From Erodium maritimum (lineage: Eukaryota; Streptophyta; Magnoliopsida; Geraniales; Geraniaceae), in contig OY997592.1 of the NCBI GenBank assembly GCA_963921825.1, positions 23,005,432-23,069,431 of the forward strand: a stretch of 64,000 nt of DNA, read 5' to 3'. A program made the translations under genes and the position numbers. Under the pieces are notes generated by a model. That model saw only the letters and a list, made by a program, of their open reading frames with translations, was not told the DNA's origin and searched no databases. Shown in pieces: positions 44,501 to 55,379 of this stretch; the first letter of the stretch is position 1; each line of letters opens with the position of its first letter.

Positions 44501-47401
44501 TGTCACGCCCCAAATCCGGTTTTGACCAAACTCAAGACGTGACTTAAGGAAGAAACACTTAAACAATAAAATATCATAAAACCAATAAATCCTCCGAGTT
44601 GAATTCAATCAAAAATGTCTCAAGTAACAACTTGTGATAAATCCTTTAACAAAAGGTTCATAAAACTCATAGTAAATCCCTTAACAAAAGGTTCATGACC
44701 AACAAAAAAACAATGACCAAACGTCTCTAGAGGATAAACACCCGGACCATAGAAGCTCCCGAGCCTCGAGTCCACTACTCATCACGCAAACCTATAAAAC
44801 AGTCATAAACCGATAGGGGTGAGCTTACGCTCAGTAGGGAAAATGCATAATAAGGACATTCTTTTAGTTTAACAAATAAGATTTCACAATTTTAGTTCGA
44901 GTCTCAAAATACGAAGAACTAAGAATACATTGAAATACAGGAGTAAAACGAGCGTTTAACACTTTCAAAGAGTCAGCAATAATCATAGGAAAATAAGAGG
45001 ATCAATGCATTTCTTAAATAATCAATAGACGATAGGGCGTTCAATTAATGTCGTGGGACATGAAGTCACCACCCTCCGATCCACAATACTGGTTGTGTCA
45101 TGTCGGATTTTCCCTCGATCCAGAGGAGACGCATGACATCACAAAGACGTATAACGTCGAGAATACCGGTAACAACCCCTGAGGGCGCTTATCGTCGGGA
45201 TTCTCGGAAACGTCTCCAAAGGACCATATGTCATAGGGAGCCAAGGTAATGCTCCCGCAGGACGCATACACTCGGGTGAAGCAACAAGTAATTCATCCTC
45301 GCAGGGTAAACCATCCAATCGCCCCGCAAGGTCCAATAACCAATGCCCTGCAGGGTCCAATAATCAATGTCCCGCAGGGTCCAATAGTCGATGCCCCGCA
45401 TGGTCCAATAATCAATGTCCCGCAGGGTCCAATAATCAATGCCCCGCAGGGTCCAATAATCAAACTTGGAAAGACACACGTTCATCAATACACACCACAC
45501 GTGATTCATACCCACAATTACCTTACACTTACCAATTACTTACCAATCGCACTCCATCGGTCTATCATTCACCCGATCATGCACCATTTAGCACAAACAA
45601 TTACACTCAACGTTCATACAATCATTCATCCAAGCATCCGATCAAGTAAGCATTCAAGTATTCATGTTTGACATTCGAATAATCTAGTTGTATTAGACTC
45701 TTAGCTTATCCAAACTAGGCAACCAAGCATGTGAAGCAAACACAACTAATCCGAGGGCTCATCACGGCCTCTCTACCAGTAAATCAATTCCCAAGTATTG
45801 AATGCGAGCTACACTAGTGATTCACATCCTAAGCATGCTTACTAGACACATCCAGTTATTAGTAATTGAAAGACATTTATTCTAGTTATTCGCATCCTAT
45901 ATGCAATTCTAGGACCTTTCCGATTTTATTAACCTAATAGGCATACTAAGAGTTATTTAAATGAGGTGTTAGGACTTTCCCTACCTTGAGGTCTTCCTCT
46001 AATGATACTCTGTTGTAAAGTTTGGTTAGCCTCTCCTCCGTTCTTCACACGGGTTCCGGCGTGGTCTTCGTCCCTCTAGCTCGGTTCCCAGCCCTTTCGT
46101 CCTTTCGAGCTCGGTCTCACGGTCTTGGACCACAACAATACCAAAATTAGTAACCCAACGGAGTGCTCCTCAACCAAAAATACTGAACAGTCCTCAAGAA
46201 TAGAAACAAAGTCAAAGGAATGATCTAGGAATCGAAATGGACTCAAAAGGAAGGGTTTTGGGTCTGGAAATCTGATCCGGAAGGCGTTCCAGACCGTGTC
46301 ACTGGCCGTGCCGGAACCTGGCACGGACCGTATCACAGACCGTCCCGGTAACCAGCACGGACCGCGCGACGCACCGGCCCTGAGTCTGACACGGACCGTG
46401 TGAGGTACCATGCCGGACTCTCGCCCGTTCCGTGCCGCGTACCGTGCCGGTACCAGACCCGTCCCATGCGGCCTGCCGTGCCGGCACATGGCCCGGTCCG
46501 GGTCATGTTCCGTGCCAGACCTGACCAGAGCCTTCCCCTTTCTTCCCCAACTCGGATTCCACGAAAATCACTCCCAAAGCTCCATTTCCAGCTCTAAACA
46601 ACTGCAAAATACTCATCAAAAGCCTCCAATCATCAACACCCTCAATGGGTTCCTCAAAACTTCAACCAAAACACAATCCAAACAACCTAACTTTACTAAT
46701 TCTTCTCCAACAACAATCAAAAAAGCTAGTTCTTCAACTTCAAGCCAAATACCCACAAAACCCAAAACTTGAAAGTGGATGAAATGGAGTTAAGAGCATC
46801 CATACCTCTAGGAAGATGAGATGATGAAGATGGAAGGAAAATGGAGAAGAAATGGTCAAGAACAAGTCCCAAAATGCTAGCTTTCCTTTATTTCTTCTTC
46901 CTCAAGAAATGGAACTCTCCCTTCTTCTCTCCCTTGAAGATTTTCGGCTGCCACAACAAATAATGAGCTGAAGTGTGTGCTCCCTTTGCTTTAAATGACC
47001 TATTGTGTCAAATTACTTAAAGGCCCTTAAGGTCTTATCCCTTAAAAGGTAAGTTGGGAGGGTATAAGGGTTAATGGAAGCCCCTTTTTCATCCTCCAAG
47101 CCAAAAATTCCAAGTGTCAAGTGGGGTCACTTTCACTTAATTAAAATTCCAGCCTTCCAAGATTATATCGGAAGAATAACCGATAAAAAGTCCAAGTTTG
47201 ACCGAAAGTTGACTTAACCAATATTACAGTCAAACTGAAGGAAACGGCCCAACTAAGCTAACCGTGATGACGGCTAAGCTTTTTGGGCCACGGAAAGGTC
47301 CCGAATGACTTCGTGAGTCATCAGTTGACTTTTCCGGCCGAAAGTCAAACTTGCTTAGAAATCACCGGTTCGACCGGGATCGACCGGGGGCGGTTCTTAC
47401 A
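44501..47401 (-). repeat. 5' LTR of the chromovirus
   Basis: TGTAAGAACC to GGGGCGTGACA on the minus strand. It includes the 24-bp minisatellite (45326-45463), a GC-rich CGGCACGG tract (46290-46520) and a TGAGC/GCTCA hairpin (44820-44833). Confidence 0.95.
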
Positions 47402-47825
47402 GGACGTAAGCTGTCCCTAGCCTCACCCGACGCAAACCAGGAGCAACAGGCTTCGAAAGAGGCTCATTCCCCGATGCTCCATCCACCCCCAGGTTCGCCA
47501 CCGCCACACTATGTTTTGCTGGGTTTAAAACAGGGGATGTCGAGGCCCTATTAACTGTGACATCGATCTCACCTGCTAAACCCACCGGAGTCGCAACTTT
47601 GGTCGGACGAAACTGAACGTTGCCACCCCTCTTCTGATCCTTCCTTTAGACCTTCTCCTTCACCTTAGACGTAGCACCCGAAAGAACACACAGGGATCGA
47701 TACTCTTTGTACAGAAAAAACTACTTCGTGCAAAAAGTGAAAAAAGAAAGAATCTCTTCGTCCTGATTCTCCTTTCGGCGAGCAACCTTCCGACGAACCG
47801 ACTTTCGAAGAACATGAGCGGTCAT
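47402..47825 (-). pseudogene. R4 RRM protein, N-terminal part
   Basis: From an ATG at 47825 the frame reads through a basic segment (RRKVARRKENQDEE) into ILSFFTFCTK, a stop, then FFLYKEYRSL, a decayed version of the family motif LSFSAFCSxLLSSYDxYC. It continues with VGLAGEIDVTVNRASTSP and GTAYV to the chromovirus junction. Two or more stops make it non-functional. Confidence 0.65.
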
Positions 47826-47879
47826 AAATCAGTAAAGTTACATTTGATATAACAAAGATTATTTTTTTAATCAATTGCT

Positions 47880-48570
47880 CGTGGGATAAAGTGTTTACTA
47901 GTATTTAATTATTGTCTTGCATGATTAAATATAAAAAATAAAAGGACCTAAAATATATAAATTAAAGGTCTTTGACAAACACCTCTACCGGGAAATAAGA
48001 GTATTCGGCCCACCCATCAATAAATAAATATATTTGTTGTGTTTTCTTTGTCAAATTGGAATTTAGGGAAATCCTAAATATTTTAGAAGGTTTAGACATA
48101 AAATGGATTCTAGTCTGTCTAGGTCAAAAGGAAACAAGACACCTTCTTTTGCTAGGTTACCTAATTCTACTTGGATTGGTTTAGGGTAAATCAAGTCCTA
48201 TATATATGACACTAGAGGGGACGAAAATTATAACCTTCATAGCTGAAATTTTTGGCCACATCTATAAAGAGAAAAGAGTGAGTTTCGTTCAAGGCTACTA
48301 GAAAGTCAAGTTGTGGATTCATCTTTCTCGTGTGGATACAATTAGAGGGCACACAATTGGGTTCTTCAGCTAATCTTTTCAAATGTCTTCTTCTCGAACC
48401 AACAAGCACCAAAGTAGCCTATAATATATTGAGGTAATCCATTTACATATATGCATAAATTGGTTTTAATTGATTCATGTGGATCTAGGCTTTTCTAGGA
48501 TTACCCGACAAAAAATTGTTTTTTCTTTTCCGCCGTGTTAATGTAACCCGTATTCCTACATAGTTCACAC
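47880..48570 (+). mobile_element. Probable copia LTR fragment
   Basis: TATATATGACAC (about 48200), then AAAAGAGTGAG, GTGTGGATACAATTAGAGG (about 48330) and a T-rich stretch before TTCCGCCGTGTTA (about 48528) follow the same order as in the copia LTR at 51641-52023. Ends and TSD not resolved. Confidence 0.45.
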
Positions 48571-50494
48571 GACGCCTCCTTGTGAGATCAATTGATATGC
48601 TTAGCGTTTTATACTTGATTGTCTGTGTTTTGACGCATGTAGTGATACAAGATTTTTTTGGCGTGGCCTTGTTTTTATTATTACTTATTTGTACCTTTTA
48701 GGATTGGACTTTGTGTCTTAAGTGATGCATCATCCGACGCAGTGAATCTATATAGATAAAGTTCTTATAGTCCCATGGTCAACTTGTCATCACCCATTAA
48801 GAGGGTAAGGTTATTCATCAACATGGTGAAGACGAGGTTTTTGGTAACCTTAAAATACGTGCTTTTGGACACGGTCGTTCAACCAATACAAATCTATCGA
48901 CTAAGTATTGATCGATCCCACAAAGAGTAGTGATATCGTTAATATCTGTTCTAAAATCCAGGTAAGTGGACTATCACAACCACGTCTCCAAAGGGAAAAT
49001 GCCTAAAAACATTAAGGTAAAAGGTAGATGTTTGAATAAGAAAGACAAAAATATACATACTATCACTTCAGATACATAGACTAGGAGTCACACAACAAGT
49101 CGGTCATGGGTACAAGTATACACGGTTTCAACTAATGTATAGAATTGGCTAACGATAGGTAAAATCGAAAAATTCTTTCCTTAAGGTCTTAGAACATTGA
49201 AGTTCTTATGTGTGTGGTGTCATATTCATGGAGAGCGAGCACAAGACCATTGTGTGGGCCTACATTCACATCATCAATCACCAAAGAAAAAATGAGATAT
49301 AGTTCTATGATCTTGAGCAATTTTTGGTTAATCCTTGAACAAAAAAATAACAATAATAAAATGCATGAAAATAGTGACGAACAAGGATCAAGCCAAAAGG
49401 AGGAAAATGAACTTAAGGAGGTAAGTTAAGATTTACTTAACCTATACTAAGTCCTTCTGGAGTCATGAATCCATTAATGGCCACCTTAAGAACAACCCTA
49501 CACCAAGAGCACCCAGGGTAAATGAAACTTGCAGAGTACCCTAATTATTTACTCCAACACTCCCCAAGGAGAGTGATGTGCATCCAGTTGTCGGTCCAAT
49601 TACCAAGGATAATCAAATGATTTGTCCCCTGCAACAACACAAACTTGACGGGAGCATGTCGTTGTCAAAACTCTCAATCAATATTATAATATGCGCAAAG
49701 GGGATAGAGACTCAAGATGGACATTCACAAAAGTTAATCAAACGATTTAACCTAGAAACCTATGCCAACTTGATAGGGAGCGTGTCTTTCTCGGTTTAAA
49801 ATAGCCGGAAAGTATTCCCTAATCAAGCATATGTTGAGGATGACACTCTGACTCAATGTGTCCCAACCAACACGCACACTAAAGTGTAATGACTGATGAA
49901 AAGCAACTTTATAGGGGTATAATATTCTCAAGTCTTTTTACAGTTATACAAAACTATGTTTTAAAACTGAGGCTCTTGGCTTGCGTTTCATAAACAACGC
50001 ATACACAAATTATTATTAACTATGTTATTTTAATTCTTGTGCCTCTTCTAAAATGTTTTGGGCAAAGATGGATCAAGAGAATTTGAACCCTTTAGAATAG
50101 CCTTAGGTTGTTTTAAGATTAAGGACTAAGTTTCTGGACTATACAAGACGTTTTTACTTAGGTAGGCATACCCCATCAGGAATTTTATAAAATTGTTTTG
50201 ATTATGGTGTTATATAGTGAATCAAGAAGCATGTCTTAATCTTGTCAAATTTACTTCATATACCCTTTTGGAGCAATTCATTTGGTAGTTGAGCATGATG
50301 ATATTCGAACAACTCAGTATCATGCAAAGGCCATAAGATGCCTTAATACGAGACATGACACATTTAGATTATGTCTTCATATTCTATATGCTTGGCCAAC
50401 CCAATTTCGAATACCACTGGCATTATGGTTATCTACGATATCATTTTTAACACGACTTTAATCATGGTAGGTTTTAAGGGATCTTCGCGTGACT
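48571..50494. other. AT-rich stretch, no gene identified
   Basis: No open frame, repeat or element end that I can support. The part around 48840-49060 has the look of decayed non-coding retroelement sequence. Confidence 0.5.
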
Positions 50495-51640
50495 AACGAC
50501 CATGACCAAAGTTTTGATGGTAAACTATTCTGCACTAGCAGATTATCTCTCTCTAGAAAACGCTCCCACCTCTCTTTAGCTTCAGCAAACCCTACTTTGC
50601 TACACCACCGCCGGCGCCCGATCTGGTCCCTTTTGGGGCCGGTGAAGACGCCGGTGGTTTCCTCCCTCTTCGTTTTATTCCTCACTTTTCTCCTTTCCCG
50701 TTTTTTCTCATCCTTACGTCTTCAACCGCTCCTCTTTGGACTCCGGTGAGCGTGGCTCTTCAGATCTACATGTGGGAGGTGTTTTCTCCACCGTTCCAGG
50801 TGGAGATCGTCGTAGATCTGTAGCCTTGCCGCAGATCTGAAGCTTTCCTGGTCCTGTGCGTGCTCCAACCCCAGATCCACCTTTCGCTCCCTCTGTTTTC
50901 GGTTTGCTGGGGTTTCGACCCTCGCCGGAGAAAGTGGACTACCGGCGAGGGAGTTGGCCTTTTGGCTTGGGTTCTGATGTTTATTTGAAGTGTTGGAGGG
51001 GTTCTCATAGTCGACTGTGCTTGGATCTGATGGTGTGGTGCGGGTATTGGCTCCGGTTCGTGGCTTTCTTCAAGTAGGTTGTTTGGTGCGCTCCAGATCT
51101 CGGAGACCGTGGCTTTCTTCTTCCCTTTGGTGGCTCTAGCTCGCTCGTGGTCCTTTCGTCTCGTCGCTCTCGTCCTCCCCGAGACTCTCCTCCGATTGCC
51201 CCTCCTTACCCTGTAAGTCCTCGTTTTCCCTTGTATGGGGCCCCGCCGCCGATGGGTTGTCGGCCGTGGGGTGGTTCACCAGTGGTTACTAGTTCTAGGC
51301 AAGGTTAGGGTTGGTCGTTGTCGGAGTGTTGGGGTCCGGTTGTGGTTTTAGATCCTTAGATCTAAGCCATACCTCGTTTTGTTTGGTGCTGGCCAACGGC
51401 GAGCTAGGATTGGTTTTGGGGAGGCCACCAGAATCTTATCTCCTCTATCCTTCAACTCTTTTGTGGCTTGGCCGAACTCGAGACCATTTCCTTTCTCCTG
51501 TTCGTTTTCCGGCGAACGGGTTAAAGTTCGGGTGGTCTCGACTCCCCTTAGGGTTGTTCTGTGGTGTTGGCCATGGACGAGTTCCATTCGGAACTGAGCA
51601 GTGTTCGGAGGTCCTTAGATTTGGGAGTGCAGGGTGGATT

Positions 51641-52023
51641 TGTTGGGTTTTGCCCTAGGCACAATCGGGTTTTAAGCCCAATTGAGTCTTGGACCCAATA
51701 ATTAGATGTATATAAGAGCATATTAGGGTTAAGAGAAATGATAAATCAGATCTATTTTTCTCTAGCCTCCTTTTTCTATTCTCTCCCAAACAACCAAAGA
51801 GAAGAATCGTTCTTCTCGTAGCCGTCTCAATTGTTGAAAGCATCAAATCGTTTCTCGGTGTGGATACACTAGAGGCTTCGTAGTTTCGGAGCTATATCGG
51901 TTTTGTTCTACACATCAAGTAAGTAAACGTTCTAATTTTATCATTGATTCAAATGCAAATAGATCGTTTTTGGATCGAATCTTTTTATTCCGCTGCGTAC
52001 ATATGATGTTTTTCGATCCTTCA
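51641..52023 (+). repeat. 5' LTR of the copia element
   Basis: TGTTGGG to CCTTCA, with TATATAAG at about 51710. It ends directly at the PBS. Confidence 0.96.
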
Positions 52024-52040
52024 ATTGGTATCAGAGCCTT
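52024..52040 (+). promoter_or_regulatory. Copia primer binding site
   Basis: ATTGGTATCAGAGCCTT directly after the 5' LTR, complementary to initiator-Met tRNA. Confidence 0.93.
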
Positions 52041-52425
52041 GGTTTTTTGCATTTAAATCATATGTAAAATTGTTTTATATATATATAATGAATATGTATA
52101 TGTATATACATATCACCTGTACTGATTTGGAGAACTAGGCAATGAAGTTAATTTTTTGTTTTGCCTCTATCCGTGAGCATATGAAATGGATAGTGATATA
52201 CTTTTTGACCATCAATATATATATATATATATGGATATATATGTATATTTACTGAATGTATATGTGCAAATATTTTATGACATGCATATGTGATGAAATA
52301 TGCTTTAATTTTTTGACATATTGATGACTGTTAAATGTGTTCACATACATTTAACATAATGTTGGTTCATAACCTGTTGTCTATACAGCGTATAAATTAT
52401 TGATATGTGTGGGACATGTATATGT

Positions 52426-53127
52426 TTTTTCATATGATGAAAAATTGTATTGAAACTGTTTTAATATAAATAAATCTTGACCTTTTAAAATTATTGAGTT
52501 TTAATTGATAAAATATAAGATATTTTATCAAAGGCTTTTTCATCGAAGTAGATAAATAAAATTGATATTCGTTTACAAGGAACGATCTGACAACCAGGGG
52601 ACTTGTAGTTCGGAATAAAATTATCTTTGTTTACAAGGAACGACCTGACTACCAGGGGACTTGTAGTTCAAAGATAAATGTTATTTTTTCTCTATTGCAT
52701 ATGATGAAAATATACAAATTTATTTTTGTTTACAAGGAACGACCTGACTACCAGGGGACTTGTAGTTCAAAGATAAATGTTTCTCTTTCTTCGTTGCATA
52801 TGATGCAAGTATAATATGTATAAAATTTAAATTTTGTTTACAAGGAACGACCTGACTACCAGGGGACTTGTAGTTCAAAGATAAATATATTTTTGATTGC
52901 ATATGATGCAAATGGAAATGGAAAGTTATCTAATATTGTACTTATAATCTGGACTACCCAGAGGGTATAATATTAATTAACTTTGGGAGGAGATGGTATA
53001 TTCTGTTGCATATGATGCAAGTGAAATTAAAATTATTTAATGTTATACTTATAGTCTGGACTACCCAGAGGGTATGCTGTTAATTAATTTTTGGAGAAAA
53101 TTAATTTATTCTACTGCATGTGATGCG
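52426..53127 (+). repeat. Second hairpin class with ATG loop, interleaved
   Basis: TTGCAT-ATG-ATGCAA occurs at 52794-52808, 52897-52911 and 53006-53020, with variants at 52695-52708 and 53115-53127. TTTTTCAT-ATG-ATGAAAAA at 52426-52444 has a different but fully complementary 8-bp stem. ACAT-ATG-ATGT also lies at the LTR end (51999-52009). From 52.7 to 53.2 kb these alternate with the ACWAC hairpins. Confidence 0.75.
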
Positions 53128-53356
53128 TGAGTGAAGAAAAAATTATTTGATTTTACACTTATAGTCTGGACTACCCAGAGGGTGTAATATTAACTGGTTT
53201 TATGTCACTAGGATGGATAAACTCAAATATACTAATAGGACCGACCTGACAACCAGGTGACTATGTAGTATATAGCATGTTGTGATTTTATGTAATAAAA
53301 TCAGGGAAAACTTTAATTATGTATGAGAAACGACTTGACAACCAAGGGGCTCATTC
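52570..53356 (+). repeat. Array of nine ACWAC-loop hairpins in the copia leader
   Basis: Inner hairpin cores at 52587-52597, 52644-52656, 52743-52755, 52851-52863, 52948-52962, 53055-53069, 53165-53179, 53244-53258 and 53334-53346. Each has a 3- to 5-bp stem and a 5-nt loop ACTAC (six) or ACAAC (three). Around each core is a second stem whose sequence differs between copies yet stays complementary: TACAAG/CTTGTA (four copies), GTAC/GTAT, ATAC/GTAT, ACAC/GTGT, ATAG/CTAT, ATGAG/CTCAT. In six copies (the first four and the last two) the internal loop is exactly 6 nt on the left (GAACGA, GACCGA, AAACGA) and 3 nt on the right. It lies between PBS and gag, in the transcript leader. Confidence 0.88.
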
Positions 53357-53449
53357 ATGTTTTAAAGTTTGTATTATCATTTTGATGAAGTCCATGTCTT
53401 AATGATGTATGATTGTGCTATTTTTTGTTTTCCTTTATAGTTATTTTCG

Positions 53450-54235
53450 AAATGACTATTTTTTCTCTACGTGACATACTGGATGCTAACAAAATGTCTG
53501 GTAGTAATTTTGATATGACTAGTACTGAAACCTAGAATTGTTCTCATGCATGAAAAGCTTATCGATGTGATCGATAATCCCGCCATGGAAGCTCCTATTG
53601 AGGGAATGACTATTGTAGTTGCATTAGATGTATATTTGAAGTACTAGGAACGAAGTACTACTACTCAGTGCATCATTTTGGCTTCCATGAGTCTTGTCTT
53701 TAAAAGGAAACATGAATCTATGAATCCACCACAGATAATAGAACATCTTAAGAAGATGTAGGAGTATCAGAATATGAATGCTAGATATCAGATATCTAAG
53801 TCTCTATTCATGTCTGAATTAAAACTCTATGAACTGGTGCTTATCCATGTTCTAAAGATAATTGATCTTATAGAATAACTTAAGAAGTAAGGATGCACAC
53901 TTATAGCAGGATTTGATCTTGCAGTCTCTTTATGATACTCATGTTATGTTAATTTTAACATGAACATGGTGAATTGTGATATTCATGAATTGCTCAATAT
54001 GTTGATCAATTATGAAAAACAATTCACATCGAGAAAAACGAAAGTATCAAGATCTGTGCAGTTGATTGATGAATCTTTAAAGAGTAAGTGGAGAGGCAAA
54101 TGGATGCCTGAGAGAAAACCGCTTGCACTTGAGAATGATGTTATGAACACATTCAATAAATTAAAGATGAATATTGATCAATGGGATGTTGGACGTTTCT
54201 TTTGTAAGAAGTAAGGACATTGGAAGAGAAATAAT
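53450..54235 (+). pseudogene. Copia gag remnant
   Basis: Short open pieces only. The clearest, 53960-54214, reads IHELLNMLINYEKQF, KSKWRGKWMPERKP and FFCKK, stop, GHWKRN, the start of a nucleocapsid CCHC knuckle. Within about 40 bases the sequence passes to the pre-integrase motif FRLGHINEKRVDKL. The protease region (usual D-S/T-G motif) that should lie between is absent. Confidence 0.75.
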
Positions 54236-54249
54236 CAAACAAATCAAGG

Positions 54250-55260
54250 CTACTTTTAGCTTTTTAGGCTTGGTCATATCAATGAGAAAAGAGTAGACAA
54301 GTTGCATAAGGCAGTGTGTCTTAAGTAGTATGATTATGAATCATACGATACTTTTGAATCTTGTCTCATTGGGAAACTGACAAAATCTCCTTTTACTGGA
54401 ACTGGAGAAAGAGCTAGTGAACTTTTAGGACTCATACATACTGATGTATGTGTGCCAATGAAAGTTCGAGCTAAAGGTGGATATTCTTATTTTGTTACCT
54501 TCGCTGACTATATGTCGAGATATGATTTTATATATCTCATGAGACATAAGTAAAAATCTTTTGAAATGTTCAAAATATTTAGAAGGGAAGTTGAGAAACA
54601 AACCAGTAAGAATATCAAGGCACTAAGATCTGACCGTGGGGGTGAGTATCTTATAGATGATTTTATTGATTATTTTCCATAAGGAAGGATCCTATCATAG
54701 TGGACTTCGTATCTTATTAGATATGGTACGATCGATGATGGGATTTATAAATCTTTCTATCTTCCTGTGGGGATATGTTTTAAAGGCTGTTGCATGTTTG
54801 TTAAATAAGGTTCCCACTAAAGCAGCTGTTGAAACACCATATGAGATATGGAAAGGATGGAAAGCTAGCCTTAAACATCTATAGGTTTAGGGTTGTCCAA
54901 CCAATGTTAAGTGAATGCAATCAGACAAGCTTGAGGCTAAGTCTAACAAATGCAGATTTGTTGGTTATCACAAGGTGACTATGGGATACTATTTCTATCT
55001 TCCTTATGAACACAAAGTATTTGCGGGTAGGAACACGACTTTTCTTTTAGAAAAGAAGTTCCTTGATATCGGAAGAACTGGGAGTAGAAATAGATCTTGA
55101 TGAAATTCAAGATACCAATGAGTCAGCACCGACTCAAGAGCATGAGATGCATATTGAGCGACCTTTTCTTGATGTCTTACAGTTGCCATTGAGGGTTCCA
55201 ACCTCAAATGTTGAGGTAAATGATTTGGTTAATGAACCAATTCAGGAACAATGGTAACAA
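54250..55260 (+). pseudogene. Copia integrase remnant
   Basis: Pieces in more than one frame: LGHINEKRVDKLHKAVC, ASELLGLIHTDVCVPMKVRAKGGYSYFVTFADYMSRYDFIYLM, KALRSDRGGEYL, then (frame 54657) LLNKVPTKAAVETPYEIWKG and KCRFVGYHKVTMGYYFY. Stops include 54328-54330 (TAG) and 54553-54555 (TAA), and there are shifts near 54650 and 55060. Inactive. Confidence 0.85.
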
Positions 55261-55379
55261 CAAAATCAAGAAGTACAAGAGCCTCCTAGAAGATCAATTA
55301 GAGAACGTCGTGCACAAAATAGGATTAATCTATTAATGTGCGATAATGAGGACAATCATATTGATGATGACCTTATTAT

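Larger units (their letters stand above)
35753..47401 (-). mobile_element. Complete Ty3/gypsy chromovirus (Tekay-like), TSD GGACG
   Basis: 11.65 kb, flanked by GGACG (35748-35752 and 47402-47406). The 5' LTR is at 44501-47401 (2,901 bp) and the 3' LTR at 35753-36872 (1,120 bp, internally deleted). Gag, protease, RT, RNase H, integrase and a C-terminal chromodomain follow in gypsy order in what was one reading frame. It is inactivated by nonsense codons and by a non-coding insertion of about 1.7 kb between RNase H and integrase. Confidence 0.96.
34893..47825 (-). mobile_element. RRM retroposon R4, split by a chromovirus
   Basis: Minus strand: the 3' end is AGCTTATA plus poly(A) (T-run about 34893-34902), and the 3' UTR at 34903-35070 matches that of R1. 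Coding remnants run up to 35752 and resume at 47402 after the chromovirus, ending near an ATG at 47825. Net size about 1.3 kb. No clear TSD was found for R4 itself, so its 5' end is uncertain. Confidence 0.75.

Noticed and set aside
52570-53356. CRISPR-like array (short repeats with spacers)
   Set aside because: Plant retrotransposon leader; repeats vary by compensatory change, spacers are AT-rich related sequence and there are no cas genes.
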